Shown: in pieces, positions 16,950-25,283 of the stretch | How positions within the stretch are numbered: the stretch's first letter is position 1 | How the letters are laid out: each line of letters starts with the position of its first letter | Assembly (NCBI GenBank): GCA_963746275.1 | Contig: CAVVAX010000046.1 | Location: 1-64,000 of the forward strand | DNA: 64,000 nt | Direction: 5' to 3' | Source: JAEULH01 sp963746275 | GTDB lineage: Bacteria; Pseudomonadota; Alphaproteobacteria; Rhodospirillales; Defluviicoccaceae | Notes under the pieces: generated by a model | Seen by the model: only the letters and a program-made list of their open reading frames with translations | Told to the model about the DNA's origin: nothing | Database searches by the model: none | Program-made: the position numbers and the translations under genes

Positions 16950-18313
16950 TCATCCTGGCCGCGGATCTGGGCCAAGGTGTGGCGCCAGGCGCTGGCAAAC
17001 GAAAATCAAACTCGCCGCGACCGCCTCCCGATCCGCCGGATGGCTGAGCTCGCTGTCGCAGCCTGTCTTCAGTGCCTCGGCCTGCGCTCGAAGAATACGC
17101 GCCTGCTCCGGCTCGCGCAAATGCTGCGCCACCCGGGCCAGGGCGTCCATCATGTGCAGGGCCGCGTTCCGGTCCGTTTCCACGTACGGGCGAACCTGGC
17201 CGTAGGCGGACTTCGACGAACTCGGCGAAGGTCGACCGGCTGTGCCACCACCCGAAGCGCGCCGTCCTCGTCGTGGCGGCAGGCGCTGGGCGTCGCGCGG
17301 CCGACGAACCGGATCAGGCCGCTGGTGAGCCAGTCGACACACGTGATGGCAGTGACCGGGTCGTTGATGCCGGACGATAAGGCCTTGCCGGCCACCTCGA
17401 CGAGTTGATCGACGAGGAACAGCAGGTCCTGCGTCTCGGTTCGCTTCCTGCCGACGATGTAGCCGGCTCGCAATTTCTTCTGAGTCTGCGCGTCGGCGCG
17501 GGCGGCCGGCTTGACGAACGCCAGCGGCACCTTCGGATCGACGAAGGCGCCGGGCCGCGCGCTCACCCAGACGAGGATATCTTTCCGGCGCGCCGTCTGC
17601 ATCAGCGCGTCAGGATCGATGTGGCCAACATAGCCGCAGACGGTGGCGAACACCGGCGCGGCATCCTCGAGAACACCCTCGCCGCGGGCATACGCCGCCT
17701 CCATGGGGTCCTCCTGCGGTGCTTCGCCGATGGCCGCCGGGTAGAGCTCGTCGATCAGGGTGTGCATCCGCAAACCCACCGACGAGACCATCATCGAGAT
17801 GTGGACGCTGTCCGGCACGTGCTGGAAGAAGTAGATGAGCACGGCGAGGCTGGCGATGGCGAGCAGCATCGCGAACGCGATCGAGATGTTCGGAACGAAC
17901 ATGTTGCCGTCTTCGCCGTCGGCACCGCTTATGGTGCGGAGCACGATGAGGCAGAAGACGAACGTGGAGATGAAGGCGCCAAGCGTGATCTGGTTGCCGA
18001 GGTCCTGCAGGAAATTGGTCATGAGCCGCGGGCCGAACTGGTTCGTTGCCTGCGAGACGGTGGCGATGGTGATCGAAAAGGTGACGCCGGCGACCGTGAC
18101 CATCGATCCGGCGATGGCCTGGAGCACCGCTCGCGCACCGTCTGCTTCGCTGAAGATCAGCCAGCCGAGCCCGGGTGGCCAGGCGTCTCGCCAGACACGG
18201 TCGATCCAGACGCCGACGAGGGCGAGGCCGGCGGCGACAGCGGTCATCAACCCCGGAATGAACCAATAGCTGCCGAAGGCGGTGCTCCAGAGCCGAACGA
18301 GCATCAGCCTCAT
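16950..18313 (-). CDS. DUF2254 family membrane protein, one frameshift
   Basis: From ATG 18313 the first half has four membrane segments (IPGLMTAVAAGLALVGVWI, AIAGSMVTVAGVTFSITIA, LGAFISTFVFCLIVLRT, IAFAMLLAIASLAVLIYFF). The soluble half contains VDQLVEVAGKALSSGINDP, typical of DUF2254. The frame is lost near 17200 and resumes at SAYGQVRPYVETDRNAALHM, ending at 16950 after LIFVCQRLAPHLG. The single indel may be a sequencing error. Function is unknown; adjacent lipoprotein genes are co-directional and the upstream one overlaps its start by 4 bp. Confidence 0.85.
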
Positions 18314-19446
18314 GACGCCGGCGCTCCCGGCGGGGCCGCTGGCGCCGCTTCGCTTGCGGGACGGGTTTGCTGGCGCAACAGGTCCTCCTCGACGTGGCGG
18401 ATGATGGCCTCGAGAAGGACCTCTCGCGGAAAGGCGGCCTGGTCGGCAAACACCTTAGATAAGGTCGGGTAGATGCGGTTGATCGGCATCGAGACTGCCC
18501 AATGATCGGCGTTGGCGTAGCCGAGAAGGGCACCCTTCGGGATCACCTGGTCATAGTAGATAAGCTGGCCGTCGTTGCGCGGGTCGACCTGGCTCAGCCG
18601 GTCGTAGTTGGGCCGCATCGCAAGCGATATGCTCCCGCGTTCGGCGAAGGCGGCCAATGAGTAGAACCGCACGGCTTCGGGCAACGGGTTCTCGGCCATC
18701 CAGCGCAGCCGGTAATCCCGCTGCAGGCTGTCGATGCCCTGGCCATCGCCGATGCGGCAGCCCTCGACCGGAATCTGCCGCAAGGTCCCCAGGAGCTGCC
18801 TCGGCGCCGTCTCGATCAGCGGCGAGCCGTTGATGGCGCCGGCGATGCTGACGACGGCGGCAACCCGACGTGCGGCCGAGGGCGAACCGGCAAAACCTTC
18901 GAGGATGTCTACCGCACCCTTGGAATAGCCGATCAGGACGAGCTTTTCGTCCTCCCTCAAGTCCATGGCCAGGATATGCCTGGCGACCAGCCGGCCATTG
19001 TAGTTGCTGCTGCCGAGCCCTGGGACCGAAAGCTCCTCGATGGGATAGCCGAGCTCCTGCACATGCCGGAAGGCGTAGGGCAGCAGCGGGACGAGGTTCG
19101 ACACGCACTCCGAGGCAAGGCCGCCGACAAAGACGATGCGAATGGCGAGCCGGGGCGGCCCGAGGTGCACGGGCTCTGCGCGGGCCGCAGGCTCGCCGTG
19201 CAGGCGCCAGAGGATCCTCTCGCAAGGCCGGTAGTCGGGCAGCTGCTGGCCCCGGTCGTCGTTGATGGCGCAGACGGTCTGGCGAAACCGGCCTCGCTGA
19301 TCCTCAACGTTGGCGATCCGTCCGAGGGTGGTGACGGCCGCCGGCGGCGTCTCGACGTTGAACGGGAGCAGCGGCCTCGGGCTGCAGGCGCCAAGGGCGA
19401 GAAGGGCTATGGCTGCCAGGACGGCGAGGGTGCGGTCGATGGCGAT
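18310..19446 (-). CDS. lipoprotein of the alpha/beta-hydrolase type (tandem copy 2)
   Basis: The open frame contains a lipoprotein signal (LAVLAAIALLALGAC) followed by a domain with GRFRQTVCAIN, IRIVFVGGLASECVSNL, the nucleophile motif LIGYSKGAVDILE, and YYDQVIPKGALLGYANADHW with a possible catalytic His. No ATG, GTG or TTG precedes the lipobox after the stop at 19462, so the start is unresolved: ATC 19446, or a base error. GTG 19170 would remove the signal. It resembles the gene just upstream in order of motifs throughout, so the two are paralogues. The substrate is unknown. Confidence 0.72.
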   Translation of the reverse strand: MAIDRTLAVLAAIALLALGACSPRPLLPFNVETPPAAVTTLGRIANVEDQRGRFRQTVCAINDDRGQQLPDYRPCERILWRLHGEPAARAEPVHLGPPRLAIRIVFVGGLASECVSNLVPLLPYAFRHVQELGYPIEELSVPGLGSSNYNGRLVARHILAMDLREDEKLVLIGYSKGAVDILEGFAGSPSAARRVAAVVSIAGAINGSPLIETAPRQLLGTLRQIPVEGCRIGDGQGIDSLQRDYRLRWMAENPLPEAVRFYSLAAFAERGSISLAMRPNYDRLSQVDPRNDGQLIYYDQVIPKGALLGYANADHWAVSMPINRIYPTLSKVFADQAAFPREVLLEAIIRHVEEDLLRQQTRPASEAAPAAPPGAPAS

Positions 19447-19507
19447 ACCCCCGCGGCCGTCTTAACTCTGCCGTCGCGCCACGGACGCGGCCGCAGGCTC
19501 CCCGGGT

Positions 19508-20605
19508 TCACCGTGCCGCCGCGCGGGCCTCGCGGGTCTCGTTGCTGGAGACCAAAAGAGCCTCATCGAGCAGGTTTTCCTCCACATGGCGCACAATGGC
19601 TTCCAGGAGCACTTCGCGCGGGAAGGAATTCTTGTCGGCAATGAAGGTTTCAAGCAAGCGGTTGTGATGGCTGATGGGAACGGCGGCGGCCCAGTGGTCG
19701 CTGTTGACGAAGGCGAGGAGCCGGCTGCCCGGGATGATCTGGTCATAATAGAGCATCTTGCCGTCGTTGCGCGGGTCGATCCGGCTCAGCTCGTCGTAGC
19801 CCGCGTGCAGGAAGCTGGAGATGTTCTCCGGCTCAGCATAGGTCGCGACCGAGTAGTACTGGACGGTCTTGGGCAAGGCGTGGGTCGCGAACCAGCGTAG
19901 CCGCACCGACCGACGCAGGCTCTCGACCGCGCCGAGATCGGCGCTGTAGCACTGGCCGTTGGGGAACAGCTTCATCACCGGCAACATGAACTCCGGGGCG
20001 CCCTCGGCGAGAAGGGTGCCGCTGACCGTGCCGGAGATGCTGATGACCGCCGCGACCTTGCTCGCCATCTCCGGGTACATCGGCAGGAACTCGAGGACGT
20101 CGGCAATTCCCTTGGAGTAGCCGACAAGCACGACCTGCTCGCCCGGCTCAAGGTTCATGCTGACCAAGGTGTCGCTAATGATCGAGGCGTTATAGGTGCT
20201 GCTGGCGAGCCCGCGGATCGGGATCTCCGCGGTGCGGTAGCCTAGAGACTGCAGGTGCTCGAGCGCGGTTGCGAACGGCCGCACCAGTCCGGCGAAGCAG
20301 TCGGCGCCGAGGCCGGAAACGGTGGCGACGCGGAGCTTCTTGCGCGCCGAACCGAGATGGACCGGCTGCCCCGTGCCCGCCGGCTCACCGGCGGCGCGGA
20401 TCAGGACGTCGGCGCAGGGCCTGCGATCGAGGAAGGCGGCGCCGTTCGCGCTGTTGACCGCGCAGAGGATGTCGCGAAACCGGCCGCGCTCGTCTTCCAG
20501 CCTGCCAGCCACGGTCGTCGGCGAGATCAGCGGCGGCGGGCCGAAGGTCAGATCGAGCAGGGGCTGCGGCGCGCATCCGACCAGCAGCAGCATCGTCACG
20601 GCCAT
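19508..20605 (-). CDS. lipoprotein of the alpha/beta-hydrolase type (tandem copy 1)
   Basis: From ATG 20605 a short lipoprotein signal (MAVTMLLLVGCAPQP) precedes GRFRDILCAVNSANG, the serine-hydrolase elbow LVGYSKGIADVLEF, SISGTVSGTLLAEGAPEFML and YYDQIIPGSRLLAFVNSDHW. The signal is short, so the true start may lie upstream in the same open frame, which extends to 20806. It ends about 60 bp before its paralogue. Both probably act in the periplasm or at the outer membrane. The rest of the gap to 20992 shows no gene. Confidence 0.75.
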   Translation of the reverse strand: MAVTMLLLVGCAPQPLLDLTFGPPPLISPTTVAGRLEDERGRFRDILCAVNSANGAAFLDRRPCADVLIRAAGEPAGTGQPVHLGSARKKLRVATVSGLGADCFAGLVRPFATALEHLQSLGYRTAEIPIRGLASSTYNASIISDTLVSMNLEPGEQVVLVGYSKGIADVLEFLPMYPEMASKVAAVISISGTVSGTLLAEGAPEFMLPVMKLFPNGQCYSADLGAVESLRRSVRLRWFATHALPKTVQYYSVATYAEPENISSFLHAGYDELSRIDPRNDGKMLYYDQIIPGSRLLAFVNSDHWAAAVPISHHNRLLETFIADKNSFPREVLLEAIVRHVEENLLDEALLVSSNETREARAAAR

Positions 20606-20992
20606 GGCCGCAAAACGGACCAGCCTGGGCGGCTGGCGCTCCGCCCCTGCCCGGTCGCCATCGACGCCGCCCGCTTCGGCGCAGGCGAACGTCAGCTTGT
20701 CGCTGATCAAAACGCGGTCTCCGCTTCTGGCCCGGCACCAGCCACCTGCGGGTGCCACCCCTTTGTTGATGGGCGACGGACTGATGCCGCCGCACCGTCG
20801 GATCATTATCCGCCAGCGAATTTCAACCTACAAGGCCAACTATATGACGTTTGCTCGTTTCGCAAGAGAACTTGGCCGGCGGAAGGCGGCGATTAGGTTC
20901 GTTAACGGCAAGTTCGTGTTCTCCTGCCACTAAATCGCCACGACCAAGCGTTACGCAATGCAGCACAGCTCAGAAACGAGCGGGGATACGAA

Positions 20993-21769
20993 ATGCGAGG
21001 CAGTAGCATTACGTGTTTACGTGATGCGGTTTTACGATTACATGTCATCCGCAAGAATTCACCAATTCTGCTTGCGCTTGTACTGGCGCTTCTTCCCGTA
21101 GCCAGCTTCGCCCAGATCCCGGGCGCGACGCTGCGCGAGCAGTTAAAAAGCTTGGAGCGGCTGCACGGCGTCGAGGTTCGCGGTCTCGAGCGAATCCGCG
21201 ACGAGCCGGCGCGGCCGACGGCGGCCGGCGACTTGCGCGGGCAGGTGATGAGCCTGCTCACGAACTACAACTATGTGGTGGTGCAGTCGGGCGAGGTGGG
21301 CGTGCACGGCGTGCGCATCCTGCCGTCGCAGGGCCGCTCCGGCCCAGACGTGCGGACTAAGCCCGCAGCTCCCATCGTTCAGGTCGCGGCCGCGCGCAAC
21401 GACGCCCTCGAGGGCCAGTCGGTTCCGGTCTCGCTCCTGGGCCTCGGCGGCCGCGAGTACGAGATGAACCTCGTCATCGACGTGGCCGCCAAGGCCGTGG
21501 TCCTGCCCGCGGCGATGAAGGCGGCCCTCGGCTTCGAGGGCGCCGAGCTTCTCGACGCCGTCGCCGTGACCAGCGCCGGCAAGGTCCGCGCCGAGGTTGG
21601 GCAGCTTCCAGCGGTCCGCCTGGGCGGGATCGCCGCCGAGAACGTCGAGGTCGCCTTCGTCGCCGATGATGCGATCGGCGGCCGCGCGCTCCTCGGCGAG
21701 AGCGTGCTGAAGTACTTCACCGTCAACTACGACGAAGACGCAGCCCAGGTCATCCTGACGCCGCGGTAG
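20993..21769 (+). CDS. retropepsin-like (clan AA) periplasmic protein with altered active site
   Basis: The 258-residue protein has a signal peptide ending near LLPVASFAQ, a region like a secretin/TonB short N-terminal domain (LKSLERLHGVEVRGL...NYVVVQSG), and a C-terminal retropepsin-like domain with NLVIDVAAKAVVLP, VRLGGIAAENVEVAFV and LLGESVLKYFTVNYD. The catalytic D-T/S-G triad reads D-V-A, so proteolysis is doubtful and a binding role is possible. It is followed 180 bp later by pfp. Confidence 0.72.
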   Translation: MRGSSITCLRDAVLRLHVIRKNSPILLALVLALLPVASFAQIPGATLREQLKSLERLHGVEVRGLERIRDEPARPTAAGDLRGQVMSLLTNYNYVVVQSGEVGVHGVRILPSQGRSGPDVRTKPAAPIVQVAAARNDALEGQSVPVSLLGLGGREYEMNLVIDVAAKAVVLPAAMKAALGFEGAELLDAVAVTSAGKVRAEVGQLPAVRLGGIAAENVEVAFVADDAIGGRALLGESVLKYFTVNYDEDAAQVILTPR

Positions 21770-21950
21770 CCGGCCGCCGCCACCGCCAGCGCGGCACGAG
21801 GCGCAGTACGGCGGCGGCCTTTTGCCCTTTTACCGCTTCTGCCGGCGTGCTAATCGTCAGGCCCAGGAGAAGACCTGAAGGCACGCGGGCGCCGACGCGC
21901 ATCGCATCGATTTTGCTTCGGCAAATCAGAAGGATAATGGAGGGAGCATC

Positions 21951-23177
21951 ATGCTGCGTGGGAAAGTGCTGGTGGCGCAAGGCGGAGGCCCGACGGCGGT
22001 CATCAACGAGTCCATGGTCGGCGCGGTGATCGAGTTGCGCAAGGTCCCGTCGGTGGAGCGCGTCTACGGCGCCTATCACGGCGTGCGCGGCATCATCAAC
22101 GAGGATTTCCTCGACCTCACCCGCGAGACCACGCACAACCTGGAGATGGTCGGCAACACGCCGTGCTCGGCGCTGGGCTCAACCCGCGACAAGCCGGACG
22201 AGAAGTATTGCGACGAGATCTTCAAGGTCCTGCGGGCGCACGAGATCGAGACGTTCTTCTACATCGGCGGCAATGACTCCTCCGATACGCTCAGGATCCT
22301 CAACGAGCAGGCCCAGGGCGCCCAGTATTCGCTGACCTGCGTGCACATCCCGAAGACCATCGACAACGACCTGATGATCAACGACCACACGCCGGGCTAC
22401 CCTTCCGCGGCGCGGTTCGTCGCGCTCGCCTTTGCCGGCGCCAACCTCGACAACCGAGCCCTGCCTGGTGTCTACGTCGCAGTGGTCATGGGCCGGCACG
22501 CCGGCTTCCTCACCGCCGCTTCGGCGCTTGGGCGCAAGTTCGACGACGACGGGCCGCACCTGATCTACGTCCCCGAGCGGGTATTCAACCTCGAGAGCTT
22601 CGTGCGGGAGGTGCAGGAGGTCTACAACAAGCACGGCCGCTGCATCGTCGCCGTCTCCGAGGGCGTCCATGACGACAGCGGCGAGCCGATCGCGACCAAG
22701 CTGGCGGAGAAGGTCGAGCGCGATGCCCACGGCAACGTCCAGCTCTCCGGTTCCGGCGCGCTGGCCGATCTGCTCACCGACTACATCAAGACCCACACCA
22801 ACATCACCCGGGTGCGCGGCGATACCTTCGGCTACCTGCAGCGCTCCTTCCTCGGCTGCGTCTCCGACGTCGACCAGCGCGAGGCCCGCGAGGTGGGCGA
22901 GAAGGCGGTGCAGTATGCCCACTTTGGCTCGACCCAGGGCCACCACAGCGGCTCGGTGACCATCCATCGCACCGGCTTCTATTCGGTCGAGTACCACCTG
23001 AGCCCGCTCGAGGAGATCGCCGGCAAGACCTTCGTCATGCCCGACGAGTTCATCGCCGACAACGGCCACGACGTGACCGAGCACTTCCTCCTCTACCTGC
23101 GGCCGCTGCTCGGCTCCGGCATGCCGGAGATCTCCCGCCTGCGGCTGAACAAGGTCCCGAAGATCCTGAACAAGTAG
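21951..23177 (+). CDS. pfp: PPi-type 6-phosphofructokinase (diphosphate-fructose-6-phosphate 1-phosphotransferase)
   Basis: ATG 21951 follows GGAGGG at a good distance. The 408-residue protein has the PFK nucleotide loop LVAQGGGPTAVINES, IGGNDSSDT in place of the ATP-PFK GGDGS loop, PKTIDNDL, the MGRHAGFLTA segment and a SEGVHDDSGEP strand. The Asp after GGN and the PKTIDND sequence are typical of pyrophosphate-using enzymes, which work reversibly in glycolysis and gluconeogenesis. This fits a metabolism based on stored glycogen. Confidence 0.9.
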   Translation: MLRGKVLVAQGGGPTAVINESMVGAVIELRKVPSVERVYGAYHGVRGIINEDFLDLTRETTHNLEMVGNTPCSALGSTRDKPDEKYCDEIFKVLRAHEIETFFYIGGNDSSDTLRILNEQAQGAQYSLTCVHIPKTIDNDLMINDHTPGYPSAARFVALAFAGANLDNRALPGVYVAVVMGRHAGFLTAASALGRKFDDDGPHLIYVPERVFNLESFVREVQEVYNKHGRCIVAVSEGVHDDSGEPIATKLAEKVERDAHGNVQLSGSGALADLLTDYIKTHTNITRVRGDTFGYLQRSFLGCVSDVDQREAREVGEKAVQYAHFGSTQGHHSGSVTIHRTGFYSVEYHLSPLEEIAGKTFVMPDEFIADNGHDVTEHFLLYLRPLLGSGMPEISRLRLNKVPKILNK

Positions 23178-23307
23178 CGGACGAGCCCTGAGGATCCGGC
23201 CGCATTGAGGCCGCATCCGGGCGCGTCGCCTCCGCGTGCCAGCGTTTGCGCATGCGCGACCGCCGGCCAAAGCGACATGAAACCGAGTTGACGCTCAAGA
23301 GAAACAG

Positions 23308-23394
23308 CGTCATCGCGAGCCGCGAAGCGGCGTGGCGATCCAGTACAACGGTGTCTGGATTGCTTCGTCGGCTTCGCCTCCTCGCAACAACGAG
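23308..23394. repeat. MITE/REP-like inverted repeat (family C)
   Basis: About 87 bp whose first half (CGTCATCGCGAGCCGCGAAG...GCGATCCAG) is an imperfect inverted copy of the second half (CTGGATTGCTTCGTCGGC...CCTCGCAACAACG). Elements of this kind are widespread dispersed repeats in bacteria. It lies in the gap between pfp and the isochorismatase-like gene. Confidence 0.7.
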
Positions 23395-23459
23395 CGCTTT
23401 TCTGGTTCAACCCGTGCGCACGCCGCTCTAGAGTCTCGGCAGACTTGGGGTTCTGCCAC

Positions 23460-24002
23460 ATGTTGCTAACCGCCGCCGACGCCTGTCTCCTCGTCGTCGA
23501 CATCCAGGACAAGTTGCTACCAGCCGTGCGCGACCAGGACGCCGTTGTCGCCAATACCCGGGTCCTGCTGAAGGCGGCCAACGCCCTGGGTGTTCCCGTT
23601 CTCGCCTCCGAGCAATACCCGAAGGGCATTGGCCACATGGTGCCGGCGGTGGCTGGGCTGCTTCCGGACGGCGCGGTGGTCGAGAAGGTGCACTTTTCCT
23701 GTCTTGCCGACTCGACCTTCGCCGAGCGCTTCGCGGCGCTTGACCGCCGGCAGGCCGTGGTCGTCGGCTTGGAGGCGCACGTCTGCGTGCTGCAGACGGC
23801 GGAGCAGATCCTGGCCGCGGGCAACGAGGTATTCGTGGTCGCCGACGCCGTGTCGTCGCGAGCCGAGACCAGCCATGCGCTCGCGCTCAGGCGGCTGGAG
23901 GCGGACGGGGCGCGGATCGTGACGACGGAAATGGTCGTGTTCGAGTGGCTGGGCCAGGCGGGCACGCCGGTGTTCCGCGAGCTCAGCCGGTTGGTCAAGT
24001 AG
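23460..24002 (+). CDS. isochorismatase family hydrolase
   Basis: The 180-residue single-domain protein has CLLVVDIQDKLLPAV with the catalytic Asp, the SEQYPKGIGHM loop with a Lys downstream (EKVHFSC), and VVVGLEAHVCVLQTAEQILA with the nucleophile Cys. This is the Asp-Lys-Cys triad of cysteine hydrolases such as nicotinamidases. The family is broad and the natural amide substrate cannot be told. ATG 23460 fits the family start. Confidence 0.9.
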   Translation: MLLTAADACLLVVDIQDKLLPAVRDQDAVVANTRVLLKAANALGVPVLASEQYPKGIGHMVPAVAGLLPDGAVVEKVHFSCLADSTFAERFAALDRRQAVVVGLEAHVCVLQTAEQILAAGNEVFVVADAVSSRAETSHALALRRLEADGARIVTTEMVVFEWLGQAGTPVFRELSRLVK

Positions 24003-24056
24003 GCGCGGGGCCCGGGGATAAGGGCGGGACTGCCGGCGGGAGCGGGGAGAAGATGC

Positions 24057-25043
24057 ATGGAAGGAACGGGCGCCACGGGTCTCGATGATCTGATCGCCGA
24101 CGTGCTCGCCGGCCGCAGGCGGAGCATCGCCCGGGCGATGTCGCTGGCCGAGTCGACCGGCCCCGCCGGGCGCACCCTTGCCGCCGGCCTCTACCGCCAC
24201 ACCGGCCGCGCCCACGTCATTGGCCTGACCGGCGTGCCGGGCAGCGGCAAGTCCACCATGGTCCGGGTGCTGGCGCAGAACTTCCGCAAGGCCGGGCGGC
24301 GCATCGGCATCGTCGCGGTCGACCCGTCGAGCCCGTTCTCCGGCGGCGCGATCCTCGGCGATCGGATCCGCATGCTGGAGCTCGCCGGCGACCCCGGGAT
24401 CTTCATCCGCAGCATGGCAACCCGCGGGGCGCTGGGCGGGCTCGCCCGGGCGTCACTCGACGTCGTCGACGTCTTCGACGCCGCCGGCTACGACACGGTG
24501 CTGATCGAGACCGTCGGCGTCGGCCAGGACGAGGTTGACATCGTCCAGGCGGCGCACACCGTCGTCGTCGTCTCCGCACCGGGCCTCGGCGACGAGATCC
24601 AGGCGATCAAGGCCGGGGTGCTGGAGATCGCCGACATCCACGTCGTCAGCAAGTGCGATCGGCCGGAGGCGGGCGAGACGGTCGTCGACCTGAAGACCAT
24701 GCTCCGCCTCGGCGAGAACCGCCACGACGGCTCCGGCTGGAAGGTGCCGGTGTTGGCCACGAGCTCGCAGAAGCAGGAGGGAATAGAGGAGCTCGTTTCC
24801 GCGATCGACACCCATCGGACGCATCTCGAAGAGAGCGGCGAGATGACGGACCGCAGGCGGCGGATCGCCGAGATGCGGATCCTCAAGACCGTCGAGGAGA
24901 TCGTCCGCGAGCGGATCATGAGCCGCAGCGCCGCCGCCATGGAGCTGCTCGTCGGCCAGGTCGCCTCCGGCCGCATCGACCCATACACCGCCGCCCACGG
25001 CCTGGTCGAGGAGAGCACGACTCCGTCGCATCGCGCGCCATGA
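24057..25043 (+). CDS. meaB: methylmalonyl-CoA mutase-associated GTPase MeaB
   Basis: Residues about 50-70 hold the P-loop GLTGVPGSGKSTMV. They are followed by AVDPSSPFSGGAILGDRIRM, the switch segment FIRSMATRGALGG, VLIETVGVGQDEVDIV and VSKCDRPEAGET. The 328-residue length is normal. MeaB protects and reloads the B12-dependent methylmalonyl-CoA mutase, so the organism should use a methylmalonyl-CoA route. No mutase gene is in the window. Confidence 0.95.
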   Translation: MEGTGATGLDDLIADVLAGRRRSIARAMSLAESTGPAGRTLAAGLYRHTGRAHVIGLTGVPGSGKSTMVRVLAQNFRKAGRRIGIVAVDPSSPFSGGAILGDRIRMLELAGDPGIFIRSMATRGALGGLARASLDVVDVFDAAGYDTVLIETVGVGQDEVDIVQAAHTVVVVSAPGLGDEIQAIKAGVLEIADIHVVSKCDRPEAGETVVDLKTMLRLGENRHDGSGWKVPVLATSSQKQEGIEELVSAIDTHRTHLEESGEMTDRRRRIAEMRILKTVEEIVRERIMSRSAAAMELLVGQVASGRIDPYTAAHGLVEESTTPSHRAP

Positions 25044-25070
25044 CATCGTGGTTGACGCCCTCATCCTGAC

Positions 25071-25236
25071 CTCTCCCGCTGCGGAGCGCTTGCGGGCTGG
25101 GGAAGCCTGCGGAGCGGGCGGGTGAGGGTGGCGGTGACGAAGGGCTGGACGGCTGAGGGCGCTACGCCTCGTTCGTCACCCGCGGGCTTGTTCCGCGGGT
25201 CCACGTGGATCGCCGCAACAAGTGCGGCGATGACGG
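25071..25236. repeat. adjacent palindromic repeats: family B remnant followed by full copy A3
   Basis: At 25071-25135 there is a degenerate CTCTCCCGC element. At 25170-25236 there is a full A element with both hairpins (CACCCGCGGGCTTG...CCGCGGGT and CGCCGCAACAAGTGCGGCG). They lie between the convergent meaB and ThsA-like genes and could act as a bidirectional terminator. Confidence 0.7.
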
Positions 25237-25283
25237 CAAAAGCCGGTGTCAGCAGCAAACTGGCGCGCGTCGCGTGGCTGGGG

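Noticed and set aside
15844..17205. 453-residue forward open frame
   Set aside because: It runs through a repeat, an IS remnant and the antisense of a secreted protein. Only the IS remnant is meaningful.
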